DNA from: Paulinella micropora
Taxonomy: Eukaryota > Cercozoa > Imbricatea > Euglyphida > Paulinellidae
DNA: 64,000 nt
Direction of reading: 5' to 3'
Assembly: GCA_019918135.1 (NCBI GenBank)
Contig: WBZZ01006779.1
Span: 42,501-106,500, forward strand
The position numbers and the translations under genes are program-made. Numbering within the stretch: the stretch's first letter is position 1; every line of letters begins with the position of its first letter. Positions 16,696 to 28,102 of this stretch are shown here, piece after piece. The notes beneath the pieces were generated by a model. The model was not told the origin of the DNA. It ran no database searches and saw nothing but the letters and a program-made list of their open reading frames with translations.

Positions 16696-19600
16696 GTCTT
16701 GGAGAATAGAGCGCCAAAGACCACGGAAGACAAAAGGCAAGGAACCCACCAGCGCAGAGCGCACAGTCCTGAGCCGGGAGAGGGTGGTAAGGCGAATAAC
16801 ACGGCGGAGGCACAGACTTCACCACAAGCCGCAACCAACACGAGACTAAAGTGGAAGCTAGAGGCCCTACTAAGCTTGCTCTTTCTAAACTTGATAATCA
16901 GCGCGAAGACCACGCTGCAGCCGACCGCAGCGGCTAGCGCCACGGCCAAAACAGCCCAGCGCGCAGGTCGAGGCGGCGCCAGTATGTCGACGTAGGGCAC
17001 GCAGCCGCGGTTGCCGTTGCCCAGTGCGTTGGTGCCGAACGGAAACCTGCGGCAGAGCGCAGCCCCGCTGGGCGCGGGCGCGGGCGCATAGTAGCCGGGC
17101 TGGCACGGCAGGCACTCGGCCAGCGTGCCGTAGGGGCTGTAGCGTCCCTCCGCGCAGGGTACACACTTGCCCTGCAGCCCCTCGGTAGCGGCTGGGGGGG
17201 GCGGCTGCCTGTACGAGCCGGGGCCGCAGGAAGCGTCGGCTGCGAGGCCCAGCTGGTATTGCATGTTCTGGGCGGCAGAGTACTCAAAAGACTGCGTGAA
17301 GCCCGCGTGCTCCCCGGCGATGGCCGCCGCGTCCCACTCACGAAGTGCCAGCAGAGGCACGGGTACCAAGGCGCGCATCTCTGCCTCCACGTGCGCCAAG
17401 GCCGCGAGTGGCCACTCGTAGTACAACTCGGTAGAAATGAATTCGTCGTAGCCCTGGTTCTGGGCGTTGATAATTTTGAAGTCCTCAATGCGATACAAGC
17501 CGAGTGACACGGCCCGCTCGATGTGTGAGGTGCGTATCATGCCCACCTGGCAGGGATCCAGGGGGTTCATAACCCGCTCTAGCACGCTGGCATAGCTGCC
17601 GGTCGCCTGCACGCGCCCCTGGAAAACGCGTTGCAAGTTGTAGCCACGCTTAAAAAATTCGAACCACTGCAGGTGGAAACCCGCAAACGATTCCAGGCTG
17701 GGAATGCACAGGGTTAGGCCAACGCTCTGACCGTACCTGGCTAAATCCTCGATCGTGGGGGTAGCTGTGCCGGGCAGCAGGCGGTCGCTCCGCGCAAAAA
17801 TAACCCCGCCGTACGGGCTGGGCCTGCCGTTGAAGATGCGCACGACCGACGCGAGCGCCTGGAGCGAGTAGTTCCGCTGCTCCCGCAGGTACGTGCCGGG
17901 GTCCAAAAAGACAAAGTCGACGGGGCAGAGGTCGCGCCGCAGGGGCTCGGGCGCCGCAGCCGATGTCGTCGTCGTCGTCGTCGCGGCCGCCGACGAGCCG
18001 TTACAGAAGCCCGCTGGGAGAGAGGGGAGCGCGTCGAGCAGCTCTAGCCGCAGGTAGCACTGGTAGCGGCGGAAGTACTCGTTGAGGGTGTCCTCAAACG
18101 TAGGTTGCCACTTTTGCCACAGGACCGCTCGTTCTTCCTCGCCCTGGGCCAGCATTCCAATGACAAGAGTGCGGTTGGGGTAATGTTGGCAGGACTCGAT
18201 GGGCTTGTAAGCGACCAGCTCGTCGCGCGGCAGGCACTCCAGGCCGCCGTAGGCGCGCGTAGCCCGCCCGGGGGGGCAGTGGAGACAGGCGGCTTGGCCC
18301 GACAGGTTCCCAAAAGTGCCGGGGGCGCACTGCAAGCAGGCGCCCAGCCCGCTGGCGCTGTAGAGCCCCGGCGCGCAGGGCACGCAGGGGCGGAGGCTCT
18401 GCTTGCTCCAGGCTGGGGCCCGGAGGGCTTCCTTCTGCGCTAGGCGCTCAGACCCCGGCCCGCAGCGCCAGCTGGTTGGCTCGAGGAGGTTCAGCTGGTA
18501 CCAAACCTCTGCCGGGGCCGCAAAGCCGTGCGGGATAATGAAGCCGGCGTGGTTGCCGGCGGTGGCCGCTTGATCGTACTCCCGCAGCGCCAGCAGGGGG
18601 ATCCGCATGTTCTCCCAGATCTCTTGCGCCACGTGAGGCAGCGCTAGCAAGGTCCACTCGTTGTATAGAGGAGTGGAGGAATGGAGGTGGAAGCCGGCGT
18701 GCTGCTGTTCGTTTAGGACCCTGAAATCACCGAGCCCTACCCGGCCGTCCAGGACCAGCTTCTCGAGGGTGTAGGTCCTGGCCAGGGCCAGGTCGCAGCC
18801 GCCGGGCCGCCAGAGCCCCAGCACGGCTTCGTCGTGGCGTCCGGTGAAGTTCATCCCGCCGGACAGCAACTCCTCTACCCTAAGCCCGTGGTTGAACAAC
18901 TCTAGGCGCTGGACCAGGAAGCCCTCGAAACTGTCGGCGGAAACGGCACAGCCGCGCAGCGGCCGCACGCCGCCGCCTATGGCAAGCAGCGCGCGCAGCT
19001 GCGCCAGGGTCTCGATGCCAATCAGAGCGGGGTTGTTCGTTCGCTTGACCAGGACCCCCCCGAAGCTGGCGTAGGTCTGGCCGTCATAGCGCCGCAACAC
19101 CGAGGCCACCGGCGTGGCATTAAGCGTGTGCTGAAAAAGGGGGATGTCCCCGCCAGCCACGAAGGCCAGGTCCAGCCCTAGGGGGTCCAGCGCGCCGCCG
19201 CTGTCTCGTAGCATCTGCCGCAACACACCGTCATTCTCCAGGACCTGCAGCCGGAAGGAGCAGTTGTAGCGATTCATGTGGGCATTCAGGGTCTGCTGGA
19301 AGGTGGGCTCCCAGGCGCCGCGCGTGCTGTCCAGCTGCGCGTCGACGGCGGGCATGCCGATCCTGATCCGGTTCTGCGAAAAAAGGCTGCAGGCCCCGAT
19401 CGGCTCGTAGATGGCCTCCTGGCGGGCTTGCTGAACACAGCCCGTCGAGCCTAGCGCGAGCGTCGTCCAGCCCTCGGCGCAGTCCGAACAGCTCGTGCTG
19501 CCGCTCGCGTTGTTGAACTGGCCGAGGGGGCAGGGCAAGGACGCGCGCCCGTCCCGGTTGTACCAGCCCGGCGGGCAGGGTTCGCAACCCCGCCCCACCG

Positions 19601-22600
19601 ACGACGACGCTCGGCGCGTCTGGCCTGGCGCGCACGTGTGGCCGGTGGGGTCCAGCAGGTCCAGCTCATACCACACCCGGGCCTCCGCGTCGTAGCCGTC
19701 CGAGTCTGCGCTCACAAAGCCTGCGTGGCCGCCCGCCACCGCCGCCGGGCTGTACGCCTGCATGGACAGTAGAGGAATCCTGGCGTTCTCCCACACTGAC
19801 GGCTGGACCCTGGTGGGCAGAGCCAACAAGGTCCATTCACGATATAAGGGCGTAGACAGCGCGAGCCCGAAGCCAGCGCGGGCCACGTCAGCGGCTGGTT
19901 CGATTACAAAGTAATTCTCACCGCTCACCAAGCCCTGCGCCAACAGGGCCTCGAGCGCGTACGATCGCGCGAACGCCACGTCGCACAGCCCGGGCTGCTC
20001 ATATAAGCCCAGAATCGACAGCCGGTGCTCGCCGGCCCAGTGAGCCCGGCGTAGGTCAAAGATGGCCGAGAGGTCCAGGCCGTGCCGAAAGAATTCAAAC
20101 CACTGCGCCACGTAGCCCTCAAACGAATCCCGTGCTACTGCGCAGAGTTTCAACGTGCGGCCGACGCCAGAGTCCGCAGGTTCTGGTTCGTGTCCGCGCG
20201 GCGCACCATCACCCCCGCAAAGTGGCGGTAGGTCTGCGTGCCGTACTTACGCACCACGGACGCCACCGGCACGGCCCCGAGGTGGTTGTGGAAAAAGGGC
20301 ACGTCACCGCCCGGCAGAAAAGCCAGGTCCAGCCCCGAGCCCGGCCCGCGCATAAGCTCGGCCGACAGCTCGGAGTCGTTGGCCAGCACCCGCAGCTCGA
20401 AGGAACAGCCAAACCGATTCATGTGGCTATTAAGGGCCTCTTCCAGCGTGGGCTGCCACTGCCGCAGGGTCACCTCCCGGCCCCCGTCGACCGCGCTGAT
20501 GCCTACCACCAACAACCGGCCGGCTGGCTCGCAGCCCGGGAGCGGTTCGTACGTCGACAGCTGGCTGGCGGGCTCGCAGCGCTGGCTGCCCACCCTGTCG
20601 TTAGTAGTGCCCTCCGGGCACAGCTCGCACCGGGTGGAGCCCAGCGCCCCGGCCCAGAACCCCAACGGGCAAGGCAGGCAGGCCAGTCCGTCCTGGTTGT
20701 AGCGTCCGGCCGCGCATGGCTCGCAACCCGCAACAGAGCCCGCCGGGGCCGCGGTGCGAGTCGAACCAGCCGCACACGCTCCGCTCACTGGGTCCATTAG
20801 GTTGAGTTGGTACCACACGTTGGCCTCGGCCGCAAAGTCGGGGGGCTGCACAAACCCTGCGTGCTGCCCCTGCAGGGCGGCCGCCGTGTCGCTCTGCATA
20901 GCCAGCAGGGGGGTTCGCACCGCGTCCCTGATCGCCGCGCTCACGTGCGGCAGGGCCAGCAGGGTCCATTCGGTGTACAACTCGGTAGAGACCGCCAGCT
21001 TAAACCCGCGGTAGCTCTGGGCGTTCACTATTACCACCTCCGCCTGGTTTACCAAAGCCCGCCCAGCCAACGACTCCAGCGTGTACGTGCGGGCCAGGGC
21101 CACGTCACACTTCTCGGCCCCTACCCCCCAGAGCCCCAGCACTGATTCGTCGTGCCCGTCCGTCATGCGCACACGCTCTGGCGGGAAGAGCGCCGCCAGC
21201 TCCAGGCCCTGCTTGAAGAACTCGTAGCGCTGCGCCAGGTAGCCCTCGAACGAGTCGTACGACACGGCGCACAGCCTCAGGCCTGGCTGCTGGCCCGCCT
21301 CCAGCGCCAGCCCCGCGAGCGTGTTGGACGGGTTCACGCCCGAGCCACGCAGCCGCAAGATCACGCCTCCAAACTTAGAATACGTGTGCAGCGCCGAATA
21401 CTTGCGCACCACCGATGCCAGGGGCTGCGTCCCCGGCGCGTGCCGCAACACGCGCGGCACGTCGCCCCCCGCCAAAAACGCAAACTCCAGCCCGCTGCTA
21501 TTCACAGCGCCCAGCAGACGGCCCTGCAACATCTCTGTATCGCTTGCTAGCATCTCAAGAGTGACCCGGCAGCCAAAGCGACCCAGGTGCTTGTTGATGG
21601 TGTCCTGGAACGTAGGACCCCACTGCTGCTGCAAGGCCGCGTTGCCCACCATCCCAATGCGCAGTGTGGCGTCACGGAACAGCCCGCACTCTGCCAATGG
21701 CTCGTAGGTGGCCAGCTCGGTCAGCAGCATGCAGAACGTGCTGCCCAGCGAGCCGGTAGTGAGCCCCGCGGGGCATGGCTGACACTCGGTACTCCCGGCC
21801 TGTTCATTAAACGTGCCCGCCGGGCACGGCAGGCAGGCTCGTCCGTCCACGTTGTACGTGCCGCTAGCGCACTCCACACACACCGCCACCTCCCCGCACA
21901 TAGTGGCCTGCCTCATCGACCCCGGCATGCACACCCCCGCAATACTCATCAGGCCCAGCTGGTACCAGACCTCGGCCTCGGCGGCCAGTTCGCGGGGCGC
22001 CACAAACCCCGCGTGCCCCCCGAACCCCGCCGCTTCGCTGTTGCTCTGCATAGCTAGCAGAGGCGTCGTCACTGCCAGTCTGATCTCGTCGGCCACGTGC
22101 GGCAGAGCCACCAGCGTGCCCTCTGTGTACAGCGGCGTGCTTGCTCTGAGCTCGAAGCCCGGGAGCGCTTGTTCGTGTAGCACGGCCACTGAGTGTGCGT
22201 TAAGACGCCCCTGTTCCACCAGCGCCTCCAGCGTCGAAGAGCGCGCCAGGGCCACGTCGCAGGCTGCACCGGCCGCTGCCGGGTCCGGCAGCCCCCACAG
22301 GCCCAGCACCGCCTCCTCGTGCCGCCCGCCCGTCAGGTACGTGCGCTCGGGCGGAAAGGCTTGCCCTAGCTCGACTCCGTACTGATAAAACTCAAAGCCT
22401 TGTGCTAAATAGCCCTCAAAGGAGGTGTAGCTCGGCGCACACAACGTGAGCTGGTGCAGGGCCGCGCTGCGGGCCAGCTCGGCCAACGTGCTCACGTTGG
22501 TCCGCGTGTCGTCGCTCCGGCATAGGATTACTCCACCCGACTTGGTGTACGTCCGCCCACCAGGGTACCGGCGCACGACCGAGGCGACCGGCCTGGCACC

Positions 22601-24088
22601 CGACAAGTGGTAGGCTAGGTACGGGACGTAACCACCGGGCAGAAAAACAAGGTCCAGCACCCCCGGGGCGGGCTGCCCCCATATGGCCAGCTCCAGTAGT
22701 TGGTCATCGCTAGCCAGCACCTCGAGTCGCGCGGCGCAGCCAAAACGGTTCAGGTGCTCGTTCAAGGCGTCTTCGAACGTGGGCAGCCACTCCGCGCGCG
22801 TGCGCGCTTCGTTCACAGCCCCTGCGGCCATCACAATCGTCACTGTGCCGTTGGGAAAGAGCCGGCAAGCTTCGATAGGTTCGTAGCTGGCCAAGCTGGC
22901 CAGCGGCAGGCAGGCCGCGCTACCCCCGGAGGCTGTCCCCGTTCCCGCCGCGCACGGCTGGCACGCCGTGGCCCCCGCAGAGGCCCAAGTCCCCGGCGGA
23001 CAAAGCTGGCAGCCCCTGCCGTCCAAGCTGTACTGGCCAGGCAGGCAGGCCACACAGCCCGGCAGATCGCCGTGCACACCCGGCTGCCGTTCCATACCGG
23101 GCGCGCACACTCCTCCCCCGGGCAAGAGATCCAACTGGTACCAGACCTCCTCCTCCAGGGCAAAGGAAAGCGCCTCCGCGCCGCGGAAGCCTCCGTGGCC
23201 GCCCGCCACGGCCGCGGGGTCATCTGCCGAGATCGTGGTCAGGACCGCCCGAACCTCCTGCGAGACCTCTCGTGGCACGTGAGGCAGCGCTAGCACGGTC
23301 CACTCGTGGTATTGCAACGGGGTAGATAACCACAAACCCACCGCCGCCTGCGAATCCCCAAACTCGTCGTTCAGGTTGTAGGCCCAACCAGGCTGCTGCA
23401 GACCGTCCACCGTCTGGTTGAAATCATGCAAGGTGCCCGCACGAGCAAACGCCACATCGCACGTGCCGTCTACTAGCCCTTGCAACGCGAGGCGGTGCTG
23501 CTGTGTGAATAGGACGCGGTCTCCAAAGACACTTTCCACGTCCAGCCCCCGCCGCCAAAGCTCATAGCGCTGAACTAAGTAGCAGTCAAACGACGCTGCG
23601 CTTACGGCGCACAACGTGAGGTTACTGGCCGCCCCCAGTGCCGCTAGCTCCGTCAGCCATGGATAGCGAGAGGCCCGCCGCAGCATTAGACCCCCTACTT
23701 TGTTCAGCAGCTGCTGCTCACCGTACCGTCGGTACAAGGTCGCGATCGGCACTGCGCTGCGTCTGCGCTGCCAGTATGCCGCCTCTCCACCCCCAGCAAA
23801 CACAAGGTCTAAACCCGCCTCTCCGCGGGCTAGTGCGTCCGCCAACGCAGCCTCACTCGCCCACACTTCCAGCCGGAAAAAACAACCGAGCCTGTTCAGG
23901 TATTTGTTCAGTGCAGTTTCAAAAGTCGGCGCCCAGCTCGTCCTGGTCTGCTCGTAGTTGCCATCCAACGCAACCATGGCTACGTTCAGAGTGCCGCGTG
24001 CCTCGCACGCGGCAAGACGATCATACCCGGCCAACGACACAACAGCTAGGCAGGCCCACAGCCCCGCCGAGATCCACCGTACTACCAT
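16422..24088 (-). CDS. Class C GPCR-like receptor with six solute-binding-protein modules
   Basis: A signal peptide begins at ATG 24088 (MVVRWISAGLWACLAVVSLA). Six modules of about 400 residues follow, each a type 2 periplasmic-binding-protein-like domain (resembling PhnD-type phosphonate binders; recurring WxPTFxxxLNxHxxRxxC, PVASVVRRY and SFEGYLxQ blocks) ended by GCC2/GCC3-like Cys-rich repeats (CxxCPPGxY type). Then come four membrane segments; TM3 (SSVVFGALFSKTYRLYAIF) is diagnostic of 7tm_3 receptors of GABA-B type. TM5-7 are missing because the gene is cut at about 16557; codons from there to 16422 are antisense to the helicase. The frame is broken once near 20150, inside module 4, between SFEGY-containing blocks that clearly belong together. 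A ligand-sensing surface receptor is inferred; as it stands it cannot signal like a full GPCR. Confidence 0.72.
16550..16562. other. Rearrangement junction joining two truncated genes
   Basis: Helicase similarity on the plus strand ends at about 16553 and receptor similarity on the minus strand ends after TM4 at about 16557. Both proteins lack the remainder of their conserved domains. The two reading frames continue past each other only as antisense. Confidence 0.6.
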
Positions 24089-24142
24089 TTTGGGAAGGGG
24101 GGTGGGGGAGGTACGTCAAAAGTTTGGTTTTCTTTTTTTTTA

Positions 24143-24339
24143 ACTTAAAGAGGACGTTGATGTTCTCTCTCTCTCTCTCTCCCTTTCCTCTTCTCCCCCC
24201 TTCCTCTCTCTCTCCCCCTCTGCCTCCTCTCTCTCACACCCCCCCCCCCCCCACACCCATCTCTCTCTCTCATCATCCCCCCCCCCCCTTCTTTGCTCTC
24301 TCTCTCTCTCTCTCTCTCTCTCGCTCTCTTCTCAGTTTC
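24143..24339. repeat. CT microsatellite and C runs
   Basis: Long CT repeats (for example 24163-24180 and 24294-24321) with C runs and CACACC blocks between the receptor start and the stop of the next minus-strand gene. No gene; probably includes the receptor promoter, but no box is evident. Confidence 0.8.
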
Positions 24340-25100
24340 CTAGGCACTGTATGTGCTAGCTGGACTTAACGTTACACTTAACACCCCGACCACTGACAGC
24401 AGGATACTACCCCAGGCCACGGCGGTGGTGCGCTTAGCCGCGGAAGCGGCTAAGGTATCATTTGTGGTCGTATTGTCAGCGATTGGCGTCATGGATGCAG
24501 AATTGGATGGAGCCATTGTTGTCGGAGTCGCCGTCGGGGTTCTTGTCGGAGTCGTAGTTTGAGTTGAGCGGTTGTAGTGGAAACCGTACTTGTGGTTGGG
24601 GCGGTTGTAGTAGAAACCGTACTCGTGGTTGGGGCGGATGTAGTGGGGGCCGTAGCGGTTGTCGATGGCGCGGAGATGCTGCCGTTGCTTGCAAAAGTAG
24701 CATTTTCTATGCAACTGTATTCCAGTTGGTACAGAAGCTCACAGTCATCGACGGTGTTTTGACACTGCAGAACCACGCAGGAGGCGCGGAAGTCATCATT
24801 AGGCCTCTCGGCGCACATGGCACCTCTGGTGTCGTTGACGGAAACATCGTAATAGTATGCCAGCGACGAGTTGGCATAAGCGTACACACTGAATGACGAT
24901 CTGTTCACTGCATCAACACGCACCCTGCTTATGTACGAGCCGCCCAGAAGATGGGTTGCGATTCCGGGGCAGGCTTCTGAGGAAGATGACGACAGATTGT
25001 AGCTACTCCCAGCTGGGATGCTGACGGATGCGTTGCAGCCGGCACAGACCCGAGCTACGGCGGCTGCGAGCCCGGATAAGAACAGCAATAGCTTGTGCAT
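24340..25100 (-). CDS. Small type I membrane glycoprotein, frame broken in the stalk
   Basis: ATG 25100 opens a signal peptide (MHKLLLFLSGLAAAVARVCAG). An ectodomain of about 140 residues with several Cys and N-glycosylation sites (NAS, NRS, NSS, NDT, NAT) follows, then a Thr/Ser/Pro stalk with a TTTAPTTSTVS repeat. The frame shifts near 24560; the other frame continues the Thr/Pro stalk and ends with a membrane helix (AVAWGSILLSVVGVLSVTL) and a short tail to the stop at 24340. Without the shift the protein would end in an Arg-rich tail at 24489 with no anchor. The break sits in tandem-repeat DNA, so error, slippage or real loss are all possible. The family is not recognised. Confidence 0.55.
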
Positions 25101-25253
25101 GTTTATTTTCAAATAAGAGAGTCTGCCCCCCTACTTTGCAAACCTGAGGGCAGAAAGGAGAGAGAAAGAGAGGGAGAACGAATGGGGAGGGGGGGGGCGG
25201 GGAGGGGGGGGGGAAGGGGGCTGCCGTGGGCCCGAAGAAGGGCGCGCGACACA
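25101..25253. other. Short intergenic G-rich spacer
   Basis: Purine-rich stretch with G runs at 25187-25210 between two minus-strand genes; no clear signal seen. Confidence 0.6.
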
Positions 25254-26486
25254 CTAGATACTCTGCTGCTTGTACCACTTCCAAATTTCCAAAAGCAGGA
25301 TGTACATGGCGCTCTTGACATTAAATGCACTGTCCATGCTATTATATACGGGTTGGCAGGTGCTGAGGTCTGTGGCAACGTCTCTGCGCACACCCGACAC
25401 CACTGCTACGTGACTCCCAGTTTCGGCCAGCAGCAACAAAGCCTGCCGCTCGGTATCTGTCTCGCTTTGTGGGTGCGAAGCCACGTGCACCAGGTAGCGA
25501 TGGATGTCTACTCTCCGGTCTGCCACCACGACCAAACCGAAGCCCCTGTCGTACTTGCCGTTGCCATCGGCATCGCTGACATCCAGCAACACGCAATACT
25601 GTGTCCCGTACTTACTGTCAACAAACGGGTACACAGCCATGTGCGCAGCAATCGAACTGCCGAGCTGCACCCCCTTGCAGTTTCCATTGTTGTTTAGCAA
25701 AGCCCGCATAGCCGCTCGCAGATCGGCCTCTTCGTTGCTGTTGGGGTACTGAGCACTCGAGAACGAAGCTCTGGGCATGTAGCGGCTCTGATAGCATTCG
25801 GCTATCGCAACTAAGGTGGTGCGTCCAGAGACGCAATCAATAGTACCCGCGGAGGGGCTGCGCGCTGGGGAAGGAGAGGGGCTGGTTGTGGGGGGCAAGG
25901 GTCCTGCACACATGCCGGCGGTAGAATTTGCCACCCACCCCGCGGCGCATTGTGCAGGAAAAACAGCTTTTAGAGGGTTGATCCACGCGGTGGGGCCAGG
26001 CAAGGAATCTTTTTTACGCAACGAGAGTGTTTGTAGGACGAATAAGAAATACCCGCTGGGAAGCTCTCCGGTTGCCAAACCCGTAGCGCAGACTTGGTCC
26101 TCCGGAATGCCGTTGACGAGCCGCCCATAGATAATATCGTTCCCCATAAAAACGCAATCGCTGACAAGAGGAGTGACAGTCTTCAGAGGAGTAGTCCCGC
26201 TCCTGCTCATAGCATCCGCCAAGAGCCACGCGCGCCGGCAAGGCGCAGCCCCTCCACCATAAGCGACTTCGTTCGTTGAAATGCCGTTGGCACAGGTGAT
26301 ATATGCATCCAGGCTTGTACAGCTATTGGATGTGCCGCGCCAGTCGAGCCAGTACGGTACAGGCAGCTTTGGTCGGGAAGTCGTATCAACAGGACTGCTG
26401 CTGATAGTACTAGAATTAGTCACAACCTTGCAAACAAAAGCGCCACCCACGAGCAGGGCCCGCACTAACACTCACCACGACACCAT
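25254..26486 (-). pseudogene. Secreted EF-hand-loop family, copy 1, nonsense in signal peptide
   Basis: Compared with the next copy, the leader codon TGG (Trp) is TGA at 26472-26474, five codons after ATG 26486. The rest of the frame, about 405 codons, is open and well conserved. It holds domain 1 (YWLDWRGTS...NGIPEDQVC, PAQCAAGWV), a short Ser/Pro linker and domain 2 with a Ca-binding-like loop DADGNGKYD near residue 300 and HRYLVH. Unless translation starts at the GTG at 26471 inside the leader, the product loses its export signal. Strong conservation of the body suggests recent duplication or recent loss. Confidence 0.6.
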
Positions 26487-26539
26487 GGACGACCTCCGCA
26501 TGGTCGCCGTTTGGAATCAAACTTGTCTCTCGTTTCTTA

Positions 26540-26560
26540 CCTCTATAATATACATGTGTA
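26540..26560 (-). promoter_or_regulatory. TATA-like box, family copy 1
   Basis: On the minus strand ACACATGTATATTATAGAGG lies about 40-60 bp before the leader ATGs and matches the equivalent box of copy 2. Confidence 0.45.
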
Positions 26561-26638
26561 ACGGACCAAGGGAGAACGTGCCTTCCCCCCCCCCCCCCCT
26601 CCTTTTCTTCCCTCCCCATGTCCGATTTACTCATTGAA

Positions 26639-27886
26639 CTAGACACTCTGCTCCTTGTACCACTTCCAAATTTCCAAGAGCAAGATGTACATGGCGGTCT
26701 TGACGTTGTATGCAGAGTCCATGCTATTATATTGGGTTTGGCAGGTGCTGGAGTCTGTGGCAACGTCTTTGCGCACACCCGACACCACTGCTACGTGGCC
26801 CCCAGTTTCGGCCAGCATCAACAAAGCCTGTCGCTCGGTATCTGTCTCGGTTTGTGGGTGCGAAGCCATGTGCACCAGGTAGCGATGGATGTCTACTCTC
26901 CGGTCTGCCACTACAACCAAACCAAAGCCCCTGTCGTACTTGTTGTTGCCATCGGCATCGCTGACATCTATCAACACGCAGTATTGTGTCCCGTACGTAA
27001 TGTCGACAAACAGGTACACAGCCATGTGCGCAGCAATCGAACCGCCGAGCTGCACCCCCCTGCAGTTTCCATTGTTGTTTAGCAAAGCCCTCATAGCCGC
27101 GCGCAGATCGGCCGCTTCGTTGCTGTTGGGGTACTGAGCACTCGAGAACGAAGCTTTAGGCATGTAGCGGCTCTGATAGCATTCGGCTATCGCAGCCAAG
27201 GTGGTGCGTCCGGAGACACAATCGAGAGTACCCGCGGAGGGGCTGCGCGCGGGGGCAGGGGAGGGGCTAGTTGCGGGAAGCAGTGGTCCTACACACATGC
27301 CGGTGGTAGAGCTTGTGACCGAGCCCGCGGCACACTGCGCAGGGAAAACAGCTTTTAGAGGGCTGATCCACGCGGTGGGGCCAGGCAAGGAATCTTTTTT
27401 ACGCAACGAGAGCGTTTGTAGGACGAATAAGAAATACCCGCTGGGAAGCTCCCCGTTTGCCAAATTCGTGGTGCAGACTTGGTCTTCCGGAATGCCGTTG
27501 ACGAGCCGCCCAAAGACATGGTCGAACCCCATTACAGTGCAATCGCTGACAAGAGGGGTAACGATTTTTAGAGGAGTGGCCCCGCTCCTGCTCATAGCAT
27601 CCGCCCAAAGCCACGCGCGCCGGCAAGGCGCAGCCCCTCCACCATAAGCGGCTTCGTTCGTTGAAGCGCCGTTGGCACAGGTGATAAATGCATCCAAGCT
27701 CGTGCAAATAGTGGATGTGCCGCGCCAGTCAATCCAGTACGGTACAGGCAGCTTTGGTCGGGAAGTCGTATCAACAGGACTGCTGCTGATAGTACTAGAA
27801 TTAGTCACAACCTTGCAAACAAAAGCGCCACCCACAAGCAGTGCCCGCACTAACACCCACCACGACACCATGGACGACCTCCGCAT
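26639..27886 (-). CDS. Secreted EF-hand-loop family, copy 2
   Basis: ATG 27886 (or 27871) starts a signal peptide (MVSWWVLVRALLVGGAFVC). Domain 1 (about residues 40-180) has conserved Cys and Trp; a Pro/Ser linker with SPSPAPARSPSAG follows. Domain 2 has a DADGNNKYD loop like an EF-hand or dockerin loop, the HRYLVH motif and paired Cys. It ends with EIWKWYKEQSV. No membrane anchor, so secretion is expected. It is a tandem duplicate of the copy at 25254-26486 and related to the genes at 30594-32481 and 32715-35216, which have longer Ser/Pro regions. The domain family is not recognised; binding at cell or virion surface is inferred. Confidence 0.75.
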   Translation of the reverse strand: MRRSSMVSWWVLVRALLVGGAFVCKVVTNSSTISSSPVDTTSRPKLPVPYWIDWRGTSTICTSLDAFITCANGASTNEAAYGGGAAPCRRAWLWADAMSRSGATPLKIVTPLVSDCTVMGFDHVFGRLVNGIPEDQVCTTNLANGELPSGYFLFVLQTLSLRKKDSLPGPTAWISPLKAVFPAQCAAGSVTSSTTGMCVGPLLPATSPSPAPARSPSAGTLDCVSGRTTLAAIAECYQSRYMPKASFSSAQYPNSNEAADLRAAMRALLNNNGNCRGVQLGGSIAAHMAVYLFVDITYGTQYCVLIDVSDADGNNKYDRGFGLVVVADRRVDIHRYLVHMASHPQTETDTERQALLMLAETGGHVAVVSGVRKDVATDSSTCQTQYNSMDSAYNVKTAMYILLLEIWKWYKEQSV

Positions 27887-27903
27887 GCTCGCCGTTTTCT
27901 TAC

Positions 27904-27925
27904 CTCGAAAATATACATATGTACC
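27904..27925 (-). promoter_or_regulatory. TATA-like box, family copy 2
   Basis: Minus-strand ACATATGTATATTTTCGAGG stands about 20-35 bp before ATG 27886 and is followed by TAAGAAAACG, as in copy 1. Confidence 0.5.
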
Positions 27926-28102
27926 AACAGGCGGCGCGCGGCACGGCTTCTCGATAAGCAAAAAAAAAAAACACAGCAGCTAGAGGGGGAGAGGGGGGGG
28001 GGGGGAAGCGCCTTGTTTCCCTTTTCCTTTCTTCCCTCCCCTGGCTCCCCCTCTTTTTCCAATGAGTTCTGTAACAGCAATAAAAAAGAAGAGAGCCCAC
28101 TC

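Noticed and set aside
20132-20800. Plus-strand frames of more than 200 codons inside the receptor gene
   Set aside because: High GC gives long antisense frames; the minus strand holds all domain motifs.
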